64,000 nt of DNA, from assembly GCA_965248395.1 (NCBI GenBank), contig OZ252103.1, positions 2,170,001-2,234,000 of the forward strand, given 5' to 3'. Each line of letters opens with the position of its first letter. Within the stretch, counting starts at the first letter, position 1. The position numbers and the translations under genes were made by a program. Below are positions 17,479-26,913 of the stretch, piece after piece. The notes under the pieces are model-generated. The model made no database searches and was not told the DNA's origin. It saw nothing but the letters and a program-made list of their open reading frames with translations. Origin of the DNA: JAAXHH01 sp965248395 (GTDB lineage Bacteria; JAAXHH01).

Positions 17479-19005
17479 TTAATCGATTTTCAGCCCGCTG
17501 TGCCGGGCAACGAGTTGATTGAGGGAATGCAGGTAAGCCTGTATGCTGGCTTTTACGACGTCGGTATCCGAGGCGTGGCTGTTGAAGGACTGGTCGTGGA
17601 AGCCCACGCTCACCTGGACGTGGTGGGCGCCTTCGCGGCCGTTCGACGAAGTCTGGATATCCTTCACGTAAGTGGGCAGCTTGGTGATCTTGTCTACGGC
17701 GTTCAGGGCAGCGAGGATGAGGTTCTCGCCCGTGCCCGCTTCTTCGATCGTTTCGCCGCTGACGTTGAGGCGGACGTTCGCATTGGCCTGGCCGGAGTGC
17801 GAGGAGGTCACCCGGAAATCCTCGAGCAGGTACTGTTCGGGCACTTCGACGGGCGTGTCGCTTACGATTCCGTGCAGGTCTTCGTCGGCCACTTCCTTCT
17901 GACGGTCCGCCACGTTCAGAAAGCGCACGTGGATCTTCTCGAACTCTTCTTTCTGGTCCTCGTTGTACGTGTAGCCCAGCAGTTCAAGCCGGTGCCTCAG
18001 GGCATGGCGGCCTGATCTCGCCGTCAGGACGATGTCACTCTTCTCTATGCCGACGTCCGAGGGGTGCATGATTTCGTAGTTCTCCCGGTGCTTGAGAAAC
18101 CCATCCTGGTGAATACCGGAAGAGTGGGCGAAAGCGTTGCTGCCCACGATCGCCTTGTTGCGCTGCACGGGCATGTGCATCAGGTCACGCACCAGCAGGC
18201 TGGTGGTATATATCTGCGTGGTTTCTATGTCGGTGCGCGCATTGTAGAAATCCCCGCGCATCTTGACGGCCATGACGATCTCTTCCAGGGAGGCGTTGCC
18301 CGCCCGTTCGCCCACGCCGTTCATGGTACATTCGACCTGGTCCGCGCCCGCTTTGATGGCCGCCAGGGAATTGGCCGTCGCCATGCCGAGATCGTTGTGG
18401 CAGTGCACGCTGACTTTGGCCTGCTTGATGTTCGGTACAGTTTCAATGAGGCGTGTAATCAGGGTTCCCCACTGTTCCGGGACGGCGTATCCCACCGTGT
18501 CCGGGATATTCACTACCGTGGCGCCGGCGTCGATGACCGCTTCGACGGTTTGGCACAGGTAATCGAAATCGCTCCGGGAGGCATCCTCGGTCGAGTACTC
18601 GATATCTTCGCACAGATCCTTGGCGAACTTTACGGCGTCCACGCCCATGTCCATGATTTGCTGGCGGGACTTGCGGAACTTGTGCTTCAGGTGGGTGTCC
18701 GACGTGCCCAGCACAATATGGATCCTGGGTCGTTTCGAGGGTTTCACGGCCTCGGCCACGGCCACGATGTCCGATTCGACCGCCCTGGCAAGCGCGGTGA
18801 TAACCGGACCTTCAACCTGCTCGGCAATGGATTTCACGGCGACGAAATCGCCGGGTGAAGAAGCGGCGAACCCCGCCTCGATCACGTCGACGCCGAGTTC
18901 GGCCAGCTGGCGGGCCACCTTGATTTTCTCATCCCGGTTCAACGAGGCGCCGGGCACCTGTTCCCCATCGCGCAGGGTGGTGTCGAAGATGTCGACTTTT
19001 CGCAT
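17479..19005 (-). CDS. leuA: 2-isopropylmalate synthase
   Basis: A 508-residue enzyme condensing acetyl-CoA with 2-oxoisovalerate, the first step to leucine. The catalytic barrel starts FDTTLRDGEQVPGA, with the metal site HCHNDLGMATAN and the GVGERAGNASLEE loop. The C-terminal regulatory domain (about 400-508) is the leucine-feedback region. AGGAG precedes the ATG. The gene follows ilvC by 48 bases in the same operon. The length fits the bacterial type. Confidence 0.95.
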   Translation of the reverse strand: MRKVDIFDTTLRDGEQVPGASLNRDEKIKVARQLAELGVDVIEAGFAASSPGDFVAVKSIAEQVEGPVITALARAVESDIVAVAEAVKPSKRPRIHIVLGTSDTHLKHKFRKSRQQIMDMGVDAVKFAKDLCEDIEYSTEDASRSDFDYLCQTVEAVIDAGATVVNIPDTVGYAVPEQWGTLITRLIETVPNIKQAKVSVHCHNDLGMATANSLAAIKAGADQVECTMNGVGERAGNASLEEIVMAVKMRGDFYNARTDIETTQIYTTSLLVRDLMHMPVQRNKAIVGSNAFAHSSGIHQDGFLKHRENYEIMHPSDVGIEKSDIVLTARSGRHALRHRLELLGYTYNEDQKEEFEKIHVRFLNVADRQKEVADEDLHGIVSDTPVEVPEQYLLEDFRVTSSHSGQANANVRLNVSGETIEEAGTGENLILAALNAVDKITKLPTYVKDIQTSSNGREGAHHVQVSVGFHDQSFNSHASDTDVVKASIQAYLHSLNQLVARHSGLKID

Positions 19006-19053
19006 CGCCGCATGCTCCTGTTGATATTCTGCGTTCAGGCGGCCGGGGCGCTT

Positions 19054-20049
19054 TTACCGGTTCTCTTCGATCCAGCTCATCATCTTCCGCAACTGACGCC
19101 CGACTTCCACGATCTTCTTCTCCGATGCGTTGCGTCGAAGCGCATGCATGGTGGGGCTGTTGGCCTGGTTTTCGAGCATCCACTCCTTGGCAAACGCTCC
19201 GGACCGGATCTCGGCGAGAATGCGCTTCATCTCGGCGCGGGTCTCTTCGTTCACGATCCTCGGACCGCGGGTCAGGTCGCCGTACTCGGCCGTGTTGCTG
19301 ATGGAATAACGCATGCCTTCTATGCCGCCCTCGTACATCAGGTCCACGATGAGCTTCAGTTCGTGAAGGCACTCGAAGTAGGCGATCTCGGGCTGATATC
19401 CGGCCTCGACCAGGGTCTCGAATCCGGCCATGACGAGTTCGGAGCAGCCGCCGCAAAGTACGGACTGTTCCCCGAACAGGTCGGTTTCCGTTTCTTCCCT
19501 GAAGGTCGTCTCGATGACGCCGCCGCGGGTACCGCCGATGCCCTTGGCGTAGGCCAGGCCGATATCCCTTGCTTTGCCGGAGTGGTCCTGGTAAACCGCC
19601 AGCAGGCAGGGGACTCCGCCGCCTTCCTCGAATACCCGGCGCACGAGATGTCCCGGACCCTTCGGCGCGACCATGAATACGTCCACGTTTTCAGGCGGTA
19701 CGATCTGGTTGAAATGGATGTTGAAGCCGTGGGCGAAGGCTATCGCGTTGCCTTCCGCCAGGTTCGGCGCAACGTACTCGTTAAAAAGGCGGGACTGCAG
19801 TTCGTCGTTGACCAGCATCATGATGATGTCGGCATCTGCGGAAGCCTGTTCCACGGTGCGGGGTTCGAATCCGTCCTCTACGGCCTTGTCCCACGAGGGT
19901 CCTTCACGCAGTCCCACGATGACGTTCAGACCTGAATCACGCAGGGAAAGGGCGTGGGCGTGTCCCTGGCTGCCGTAACCGATGACCGCGATGGTCTTGC
20001 TGTCCAATATTCCGAGATCGGCGTCCTGATCGTAATACAAACGTGCCAT
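19054..20049 (-). CDS. ilvC: Ketol-acid reductoisomerase
   Basis: A 331-residue class I enzyme converting 2-acetolactate or 2-aceto-2-hydroxybutyrate into dihydroxy acids with NADPH and Mg2+. The Rossmann motif GYGSQGHAHALSLRDSG and the catalytic region (ETDLFGEQSVLCGG, then ECLHELKLIVDLMYEGGI) are clear. AAGGAG lies six bases before the ATG. Third gene of the operon, 28 bases after ilvN. Confidence 0.95.
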   Translation of the reverse strand: MARLYYDQDADLGILDSKTIAVIGYGSQGHAHALSLRDSGLNVIVGLREGPSWDKAVEDGFEPRTVEQASADADIIMMLVNDELQSRLFNEYVAPNLAEGNAIAFAHGFNIHFNQIVPPENVDVFMVAPKGPGHLVRRVFEEGGGVPCLLAVYQDHSGKARDIGLAYAKGIGGTRGGVIETTFREETETDLFGEQSVLCGGCSELVMAGFETLVEAGYQPEIAYFECLHELKLIVDLMYEGGIEGMRYSISNTAEYGDLTRGPRIVNEETRAEMKRILAEIRSGAFAKEWMLENQANSPTMHALRRNASEKKIVEVGRQLRKMMSWIEENR

Positions 20050-20077
20050 TGGTTCTCCTTCAGGCCAGACCGGCTTG

Positions 20078-20638
20078 TCAGGCCAGATCGGCGGTGATCT
20101 TCTTTCGTTCCTTTTCCCAGACGGGAAGAGGCGCTTCCGGCGACGGGGAATCTTTGCTCATGGACTCACGGGCCAGGGCGATGCGGCCGGTCCTTGCGAT
20201 TTCCCGCAGGCCGAAGGGCCGCACCATGCTGATGATGGCGTCGATCTTGTCTTCGTTGCCCGTGGCTTCCAGCATGAGCGTCTTCTGGTTGATGTCGACG
20301 ATTTTCGCCTTGAAGATATCCGCGATCTGCACGATTTCCTGCCGCGTGGCCTGGCTCGCGTTCACCTTGATCAGGGCGAGTTCACGGTTGATGAAGTTTT
20401 CGTCGGTCAGATCCACGACACGGATAACGTCCACCAGCCTGTTCAGCTGCTTGATGATCTGTTCGATGATCATCCGGTCGCCCTGGGTGACGATGGTCAT
20501 GCGCGCCGTGCCGGGTTCCGCGGCTTCGCCGACCGCGATGCTGTCGATGTTGAACCCGCGGCCGCTGAACAGCCCCGAGATGCGGGACAAGACACCGAAC
20601 CGGTTTTCAACGACCATGGATATGGTATGGCGTTTCAT
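20078..20638 (-). CDS. ilvN: Acetolactate synthase small (regulatory) subunit
   Basis: A 186-residue subunit with an N-terminal ACT domain (HTISMVVENRFGVLSRISGLFSGRG) that confers valine feedback on IlvB, and a C-terminal activation domain. The frame is open further upstream into ilvB, but ATG 20638 starts exactly at the ACT domain and has GGAG about eleven bases upstream, so I use it. It begins 14 bases after the ilvB stop. Confidence 0.93.
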   Translation of the reverse strand: MKRHTISMVVENRFGVLSRISGLFSGRGFNIDSIAVGEAAEPGTARMTIVTQGDRMIIEQIIKQLNRLVDVIRVVDLTDENFINRELALIKVNASQATRQEIVQIADIFKAKIVDINQKTLMLEATGNEDKIDAIISMVRPFGLREIARTGRIALARESMSKDSPSPEAPLPVWEKERKKITADLA

Positions 20639-20652
20639 AGAGCGATGTACTC

Positions 20653-22401
20653 CTAGCCGGGTTTTTCCTCGATCATCTCGTGGGATGCCGCCCCTGCCGG
20701 GATCATGGGATACACGTTGTCTTCTTCGGGTATGACCACGTCGAGCAGTACGGGCCGGTCTTTGATTTTGCAGGCCTCCTGCCACGCCCCGTCCACTTCT
20801 TCATCCTTGAAGACCCGAATGCCGACGGCGCCGTAGGCTTCCGCGAGTTTCACGAAATCCGGGTTTGAGTCCCGCAGGTCGACCTCCGAATAGCGCCGCG
20901 CGTAGAACATGTCCTGCCACTGCCGTACCATGCCGAGGAAACCGTTGTTCAGCAGGACGATCTTGATTGGCAGCCGGCAAGCCACGGCCGTGGCCATCTC
21001 CTGGATATTCATCTGTATGCTGCCGTCGCCCGAAAACACGATGACATCGCGGTCCGGATCGGCAAACTGGGCTCCGATCCCCGCGGGCAGTCCGAATCCC
21101 ATGGTGCCGAGCCCGCCGGAAGTGATCATGGACCGGGGGTTGGAGAAGCCGTACCACTGGGCCGCCCACATCTGGTGCTGGCCGACATCGGTTACCACGA
21201 AGGCCTCGCCATTCGTCAACTGACCGATACGTTCTATGGCGTACTGGGCCCTCAGCGGCAGATGCTTAGTCTCCTTCTCGACGGACTCCCTGTCGATTCC
21301 CTCAAGGCCTTCCTCGTGTAGGCCGATCGTGTTCTCGTAGGTCAGCGGATGATCCCGCTTCCATTCCTGGATCAACTTGAGCCAGTCCTCCGTGTCGGCC
21401 CGTTCGACCTGGGGAATCAGTTGTTGCAGTACATTCTTCACGTCCCCTACGATCGGAAGGTCCACCCGCACGTTCTTGTTGAGGGAAGACGGATCGATGT
21501 CGATATGGATCTTCTTCGAATTGGGCGAGAACTCTTCCAGCTTGCCCGTTACCCGGTCGTCGAAACGGGCGCCGATGCAGACGAGCAGATCGCACATCAT
21601 CACCGCCGTATTCGCGTACCAGGTCCCGTGCATGCCGAGCATCTTCAGCGACAGCGGATCGGATTCCGGGTAGGCGCCGAGTCCCATCAGCGTGGTCGTA
21701 ACCGGTGCGTTGAGCTTGCGGGCCAGCGTCCTGACTTCTTCAGACGCCTCGGAGATAATCGCACCACCGCCGACGTAGATCACGGGTCTCCTGGAGGAAG
21801 TGAGCATCTCCGCCGCTTTGCGGATTTGCCTGGGGTGCCCCTCGATCCGCGGCTTGTACCCCCTGATATCCGGCCGTACAGGGTACGAGAATTCGGCTGT
21901 CCCGACCTGCACGTCCTTGGGGACGTCGATCAGCACGGGTCCGGGTCGGCCCGAAGTTGCGATGTGGAACGCCTCGGCAAATACCTGCGCGATATCTTCT
22001 GTTTCCTTGATGAGGAAATTATGTTTGGTGATCGGCCGGGTGATGCCCACGGTGTCCGATTCCTGAAAGGCGTCGTTCCCGATGAGGTGCACCGGGACCT
22101 GTCCCGTGATCACGATCATGGGGATCGAATCCATGTAGGCCGTCGCGATGCCCGTTACCGTGTTGGTGGCGCCGGGGCCGGAGGAGACGAGCACAACGCC
22201 GGGTTTACCGGTCGCCCGGGCGTAGCCGTCGGCCATGTGGGTCGCGCCCTGCTCGTGGCGAACCAGGATGTGCTTAATGTCGGTGGTGCGCTGGATCACG
22301 TCATAGGTAGGGATTACCACACCGCCCGGGTATCCGAAGATCAGGTCCACTCCCTCTTTCTTCAAACACTCTATGACTATTTCCGCACCCGACAGTTTCA
22401 T
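20653..22401 (-). CDS. ilvB: Acetolactate synthase large (catalytic) subunit
   Basis: A 582-residue ThDP enzyme catalysing the first common step of branched-chain synthesis. The ThDP-activating glutamate lies in HEQGATHMADGYARATG, with FGYPGG at the N-terminus; the metal/ThDP motif is FSGDGSIQMN through LLNNGFLG. The frame opens eleven codons earlier, but ATG 22401 has AAGGAGAGG seven bases upstream and fits the family N-terminus (MKLSGAEIVIE). First gene of the ilvBNC-leuAB operon. Confidence 0.95.
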   Translation of the reverse strand: MKLSGAEIVIECLKKEGVDLIFGYPGGVVIPTYDVIQRTTDIKHILVRHEQGATHMADGYARATGKPGVVLVSSGPGATNTVTGIATAYMDSIPMIVITGQVPVHLIGNDAFQESDTVGITRPITKHNFLIKETEDIAQVFAEAFHIATSGRPGPVLIDVPKDVQVGTAEFSYPVRPDIRGYKPRIEGHPRQIRKAAEMLTSSRRPVIYVGGGAIISEASEEVRTLARKLNAPVTTTLMGLGAYPESDPLSLKMLGMHGTWYANTAVMMCDLLVCIGARFDDRVTGKLEEFSPNSKKIHIDIDPSSLNKNVRVDLPIVGDVKNVLQQLIPQVERADTEDWLKLIQEWKRDHPLTYENTIGLHEEGLEGIDRESVEKETKHLPLRAQYAIERIGQLTNGEAFVVTDVGQHQMWAAQWYGFSNPRSMITSGGLGTMGFGLPAGIGAQFADPDRDVIVFSGDGSIQMNIQEMATAVACRLPIKIVLLNNGFLGMVRQWQDMFYARRYSEVDLRDSNPDFVKLAEAYGAVGIRVFKDEEVDGAWQEACKIKDRPVLLDVVIPEEDNVYPMIPAGAASHEMIEEKPG

Positions 22402-22504
22402 CGGCCCTCTCCTTACAAAACGCGCGTATCTCAACCAGGGACGTGATCACCCGATCACGAACGAGCTGGATTTCGTCGCGTTGAAACCCCTACCAGTGCT
22501 TCGT

Positions 22505-22532
22505 AAAATACGCCAGGGACTGTTATTGTCAA
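22505..22532 (-). promoter_or_regulatory. Promoter of the ilv-leu operon
   Basis: On the minus strand TTGACA (22527-22532) and TATTTT (22505-22510) are 16 bases apart. This leaves a leader of roughly 95 bases before ilvB. I could not identify a leader peptide rich in Ile/Val/Leu codons or an attenuator in it. Confidence 0.6.
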
Positions 22533-22554
22533 GTTAAAACTCCATAGAAAGCAC

Positions 22555-22583
22555 TTGACGAAAGACCCTGTTTCCCTTATATG
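22555..22583 (+). promoter_or_regulatory. Divergent promoter for the TPR-protein gene
   Basis: TTGACG at 22555-22560 and TATATG at 22578-22583 are separated by 17 bases. It lies back to back with the ilv promoter and 117 bases before the plus-strand gene. Confidence 0.5.
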
Positions 22584-22699
22584 TGGTAGGCTTTGAAATA
22601 GCGGTCATATCCGTTGAACGACCGGCTGTGGAACAATGAGTTTTGTGTCTGGAGAAGTACTGAATTTACACGCGTTGAAGTCCTGGAGGATCGTGAGCA

Positions 22700-23371
22700 A
22701 TGGCAAGAACGAGACGGCGTATCAGCCGCCGCGAGATGAAGGAAGACCGTTTCATACTCTGGCTGTTCGAGATGAGCAGTGATATCGACAAGCACAAGTG
22801 GCCCCTTATCATTGGAGTCGCCGTGGTGGTCGTCTGTATCGCCGGGGGTTACTACTGGACGAATTCGCAGGCCGATGACCTGGTCGAGGCGGGCAAGGTG
22901 TTCGCACCAGGCCAGACGGCGATGCAGGATAACCGGTACGAGGACGCCATACCCATATTCGAACGGCTCTTGAACGAGTACGGCGGGACCGCACTCGCCC
23001 TCGAGACCACGATTGAGTTGGCCAATGCCTGTTTTAACACGGGAGACTACGAAAAGGCCCGTACGTATTACCGTGCTTACCTGGACGATTACGGCGATGA
23101 GGATGCCCTGTTCCAGGTGACCGCACGATCGGGCCTTGCCGCCTGCGACGAAGAGGAAGAGAAATACGAAGAGGCTGCCCGTCAATACCTCGCCTTGGCG
23201 GACGAAGACACTGACAGTTACCTAGCCGCCGGCTTACTGCTCGATGCCGCGCGGTGTTACAAGGCCGCGGATATGAAGGAAAAGGCCAGCGCCCTTTACG
23301 ACCGTGTTGTCGAAACCTACGAATCCACACCTTATGCCCGGGATGCCCAGATCGCGTTGACCGCGCTCTAA
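22700..23371 (+). CDS. Membrane-anchored TPR protein (YfgM-like)
   Basis: A 223-residue protein with a basic cytoplasmic N-terminus, one membrane segment (about residues 35-58) and a periplasmic part made of TPR-like helix pairs (GKVFAPGQTAMQDNRYEDAIPIF, YEKARTYYRAYLD, KYEEAARQYLALAD). The layout resembles YfgM/YbgF-type proteins that help periplasmic chaperones or envelope assembly. GGAGG precedes the ATG by about ten bases. The class V aminotransferase starts eleven bases later and may be co-transcribed. The exact role is unknown. Confidence 0.8.
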   Translation: MARTRRRISRREMKEDRFILWLFEMSSDIDKHKWPLIIGVAVVVVCIAGGYYWTNSQADDLVEAGKVFAPGQTAMQDNRYEDAIPIFERLLNEYGGTALALETTIELANACFNTGDYEKARTYYRAYLDDYGDEDALFQVTARSGLAACDEEEEKYEEAARQYLALADEDTDSYLAAGLLLDAARCYKAADMKEKASALYDRVVETYESTPYARDAQIALTAL

Positions 23372-23382
23372 CGGGAGATCGC

Positions 23383-24522
23383 GTGAAGGTTACGAACTTC
23401 GCCCCCGGACCCACGCCGGTTCCCGACCATGTCGTTCAGAAAATGGCGGAACCGGTCCTCCCCCACCGTTCCAGCGAATTCAGCGATCTGCTTAGACAGG
23501 TCACGGCGGGTCTCAAGCACGTCTTTCAAACGCAAAACGATGTGCTCGTGCTCACGGCATCCGGCAGCGGAGCCATGGAGGCCGCGGTCGTCAACCTGCT
23601 GGCTCCGGGAGACCGGGTGCTGGCGATTTGCGGAGGAAAGTTCGGCGGCAGGTGGGTCGAATTGTGCGAGACCTTCGGCCTGGACGCGCTGCCCTTCGAT
23701 GTGGAGTGGGGAAAGGCCGCGGACCCGGATGAAATCGACCGTGTCGTGGGGGAACAAGGGCCCTTCGAGGCCATTCTGGCCACCCATAGTGAAACATCGA
23801 CAGGTGTGCTCCACGACGTCGAAGCCCTGGGAAGCGTCGCCCGAAACCACGGCTGCTACTTCATCGTCGACGCCATCAGCGGTCTGGGCGCCAACGAGTT
23901 CAGGACGGATGACTGGCACGTAGACGTGGCCCTGACGGGTTCGCAGAAGGCACTCATGGTCCCGCCCGGACTTGCCTTCATCAGCGTCAGTGAACGGGCG
24001 TGGCAGGGTATCGAAAGAAGCTCCCTTCCTTCCTACTATCTCAACCTCAAACGCGCCAGAGATTCCTTCATCAGGGGACTCACGCCCTATACGCCGGCCG
24101 TCTCCCTGCTCATGGGGCTGGCCGAGTCACTGAGGATGATGAAGGACCTTGGCCTGGAGAAAATCTACAGGATACACGAGAGAAACGCCCTCGTGACCCG
24201 CGCGGGCGTTGCAGCACTCGGCCTGGAACTGTTTGCAAGCAGGCCGTCGAATGTCCTCACCTCGGTGATCATGCCGAAGGGCATTGACGGATCCGTACTC
24301 CTCAAGACGATCAAGAACGAATGCGGCGTCACTATCGCCAACGGGATGGAGCACTTCACGGGAAAGGTAATCCGCATCGCTCACCTGGGCTACGATATCG
24401 CCCCTTCCGACATGCTGGTCGCAGTCTCCGCCCTCGAACACGGTCTGAGCCGCCAAGGGCACGACTTCGAATCCGGCGCGGGCATCGCCGCCGCGCAGCG
24501 GGTCATCCTCGAGACGGGGTGA
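23383..24522 (+). CDS. Class V PLP aminotransferase (alanine-glyoxylate / serine-pyruvate type)
   Basis: A 379-residue class V aminotransferase. The N-terminus FAPGPTPVPDHVVQKM, the TASGSGAMEAAVVNL loop and the PLP lysine in TGSQKALMVPPGLAF match alanine-glyoxylate or serine-glyoxylate aminotransferases and the 'soluble hydrogenase small subunit' group. The frame is open from 23254, but GTG 23383 follows GGGAG and fits the family N-terminus. The amino donor cannot be fixed from sequence. The stop lies four bases from the end of a convergent gene. Confidence 0.87.
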   Translation: MKVTNFAPGPTPVPDHVVQKMAEPVLPHRSSEFSDLLRQVTAGLKHVFQTQNDVLVLTASGSGAMEAAVVNLLAPGDRVLAICGGKFGGRWVELCETFGLDALPFDVEWGKAADPDEIDRVVGEQGPFEAILATHSETSTGVLHDVEALGSVARNHGCYFIVDAISGLGANEFRTDDWHVDVALTGSQKALMVPPGLAFISVSERAWQGIERSSLPSYYLNLKRARDSFIRGLTPYTPAVSLLMGLAESLRMMKDLGLEKIYRIHERNALVTRAGVAALGLELFASRPSNVLTSVIMPKGIDGSVLLKTIKNECGVTIANGMEHFTGKVIRIAHLGYDIAPSDMLVAVSALEHGLSRQGHDFESGAGIAAAQRVILETG

Positions 24523-24526
24523 GCGG

Positions 24527-25888
24527 TCAGCGGACCGGCCGCTTTCGAATGTCGATATTACCGTTGGCGGTTTCCAACCAGATCCGGGTTCCTCCTCCGT
24601 TCAACACATAAGTCGCACTAATCTCACTCATGTCGTCACTTTCCTCGTAACGCTTCGCTTCAAAATTGGAGCGGATTTCATACTCCAATGGGTCGACCAT
24701 CGTAGCCGTTATATGAAGATTGCGTCCCGGGGATTCATTAACGCTTGGTTTTACTTTGACGGTTAAAGGAAGGACTCGAACCGTCGCGGTGACATCGCCT
24801 GAAAAGACGGGATTGAAAACATATGTAAGGTGTTGATCCCCCTTGGGCCGTATCCGAGCTTCAATAGTTGTTCGCGCTGTTGAATCGACATAGAGGACGA
24901 TATCTCCGCCGGCCGTTACCAGAGAACTAGGACGGCTGCCTTGCGGTACCAAACCGGAGAATACGTCCCCACCTCCCGTCTTTGCGTCTACCGCCCCTGT
25001 CACGTCCGTGAGTTCGATGTTGCCTCCCACGGTTCTTGCACGAACAAATCCCGTGGCTTTTCCCAGTTCAACATCCCCACCGTTGGTCACGATATGGGCA
25101 TCTCCTGCTATCTCATCCAGTTCGATATCCCCACCGGAAGTACTAACTCGAGCGTTTCCGCCAACGAATTCTATAGAGATGTTACCGCCGGATGTGTGCG
25201 CCTTGAGCGCACCTCCGATTTTGCCTGCCCTGATATGGCCGCCGGCCGTGTGCACGTCCAGGTCTGCCGATGCACCTTCGACCCTGACATCACCGCCCGA
25301 GCTCATGATATAGCCCGCATCACCGATCGTACCGACCCGGACGTTCCCGCCGTCAGTGGTCAAGTCAGCCAGACCTCCAATATCACCGGTGGTGATATCA
25401 CCGCCCTCGGTGTATCCTCTAATCGTACCGGCCAGTTCGCCCAGGACTTCGATCTCCCCTACTCCGGTGCGAATATCCAGGTCGAAGGACTCGGGAAGTT
25501 CGAGACTGAAACGAATTCGCTTTGACCAAACTACAACGTTTGGACTATATTCGACACGCAGCATGCCGCCGTCGTAGGAGACCAACAGGTAATCCTCGTG
25601 TTCCGCCGGTATGCCCTCTACGTTCACAACCGCTTCGTTCTTATTCCAGGTGGAAATGTTTACGGTGCCGATCAGGCAGCTGAAATCCAACCTGCCGCCT
25701 GGTTCCACCTTGAAGGATTCGGATCGTTGAATGGTTTCAATGTTCTGGGTAACATCGACACTTGAGCCCGGAATCGTGTTCATGAATGGTTTGATGAGAC
25801 TCCCATCTAGTTTTACTTGATCGCCCGGGTGGGCCCACGCAGTCTGCAACATCAACAGAAACGACATGTTGTAGAAAAAAGTCTTCAT
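24527..25888 (-). CDS. DUF4097-like exported beta-repeat protein
   Basis: A 453-residue secreted protein. A signal peptide (about 1-19, ending AWA) is followed by a short N-terminal part and then a long array (about 130-330) of 14-20-residue repeats of the type TxGGDIxLxxxxGxAxAxT, which should form a right-handed beta-helix like DUF4097/adhesin-type proteins. It lies 29 bases downstream of an anti-sigma gene in the same operon, so it is probably a target or effector of that envelope-stress pathway. Molecular function unknown. Confidence 0.8.
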   Translation of the reverse strand: MKTFFYNMSFLLMLQTAWAHPGDQVKLDGSLIKPFMNTIPGSSVDVTQNIETIQRSESFKVEPGGRLDFSCLIGTVNISTWNKNEAVVNVEGIPAEHEDYLLVSYDGGMLRVEYSPNVVVWSKRIRFSLELPESFDLDIRTGVGEIEVLGELAGTIRGYTEGGDITTGDIGGLADLTTDGGNVRVGTIGDAGYIMSSGGDVRVEGASADLDVHTAGGHIRAGKIGGALKAHTSGGNISIEFVGGNARVSTSGGDIELDEIAGDAHIVTNGGDVELGKATGFVRARTVGGNIELTDVTGAVDAKTGGGDVFSGLVPQGSRPSSLVTAGGDIVLYVDSTARTTIEARIRPKGDQHLTYVFNPVFSGDVTATVRVLPLTVKVKPSVNESPGRNLHITATMVDPLEYEIRSNFEAKRYEESDDMSEISATYVLNGGGTRIWLETANGNIDIRKRPVR

Positions 25889-25917
25889 CAGGTTATCTCC
25901 TGGTTGATCGTAATCCT

Positions 25918-26913
25918 CTATCTGACTGATAAGTTGCTCAATACTGTTCTGGCCTTGGTTCGTATGTATGTGTTTTCGTCGGAAAGCATCCTGGTTTTCA
26001 GGACCTCTTGCAGTTGCTCGTCGAACAAGGCCGGTCCCTGCTCCTGGAGCCGGTTGATCGCGCCTATCCGAAGTGCGGGGTTTTCGTCGTAAATCAAGGT
26101 GTGAATCATGGCGTCCTTGATCTCTTCGTCGAAGGTATACCGGGACAGCGCGTTGAATACCTCTCCTCGAACGCCCGGATTCGGGTCTGATTTTAGCGCT
26201 GTGAAAAGCGCCGATCGTATTTCGGACAGGGAATGCAGACGGTCGGATTCGCGTACGGCGTTTAACGCACGCAACCTGACACCGGGGTTGCGTTCATTCA
26301 GCACGGCGAAGGTGAGTACGCGCTGTATGTCTGGATCGTCGATGGATCCACGGATCTGTACTGTTGTTACAGCTTCAAACCTGAACTCGAGTGTGCCGTC
26401 TGAGACGTCCGAATCTACAAATTGAATGTTCGAGATGTCCACGTCGCGATTTGACAGCCATTCCGTCTGTTCCATTTCCGATGCCGTGAACCCCAAGGAA
26501 CGGTCTCCCTGAACGGCAATAAAACTCCCAACCACCAAGCCTATGAACAGCAGCAACGCACCTCCGAGAACGGAACGATAGGATGGATAGATGTTGAACG
26601 TAAGTCTTTTCAGGCCATTAAGATATCGATCCCTCCACCCTTTCAGGTGTCCAGGCTCCGAGTGCTTGTTTATCATGGCGGACCACAGGTTACTGCGAGC
26701 ATCACGGACGTCTGTTTCTACAGGCCGGGACGGAGCGGCCTTGTCTATGATTAGCTTGAACTGGCGCAGACGAACCAGGTGCGCCTGGCACCGGTCACAT
26801 TGCTCGAGATGACTGTCCAGTGCTTGCTGCTCGGAATCGGACAATTCACCGTACGGGGAGAGTTCCAGCCATTCACCCCATTTCTCGTGAGACAGGTCCC
26901 TATCCGTATTCAT
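25918..26913 (-). CDS. Membrane anti-sigma factor with C-terminal HEAT-like repeats
   Basis: A 331-residue protein. The cytoplasmic N-terminus has a zinc-finger anti-sigma motif HxxxCxxC (H35, C39, C42); one membrane segment follows (about 113-135). The extracytoplasmic C-terminus (about 185-331) consists of HEAT-like helical repeats such as LNERNPGVRLRALNAV and LKSDPNPGVRGEVFNAL. Its ATG shares one base with the sigma-factor stop and AAGGA lies upstream. It probably sequesters the ECF sigma factor until its HEAT domain senses an envelope signal. Confidence 0.85.
   Translation of the reverse strand: MNTDRDLSHEKWGEWLELSPYGELSDSEQQALDSHLEQCDRCQAHLVRLRQFKLIIDKAAPSRPVETDVRDARSNLWSAMINKHSEPGHLKGWRDRYLNGLKRLTFNIYPSYRSVLGGALLLFIGLVVGSFIAVQGDRSLGFTASEMEQTEWLSNRDVDISNIQFVDSDVSDGTLEFRFEAVTTVQIRGSIDDPDIQRVLTFAVLNERNPGVRLRALNAVRESDRLHSLSEIRSALFTALKSDPNPGVRGEVFNALSRYTFDEEIKDAMIHTLIYDENPALRIGAINRLQEQGPALFDEQLQEVLKTRMLSDENTYIRTKARTVLSNLSVR

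Noticed and set aside
22402..22498. An attenuator or leader peptide before ilvB
   Set aside because: I could not find a short frame rich in Ile, Val or Leu codons or a terminator-like stem in the roughly 95-base leader.
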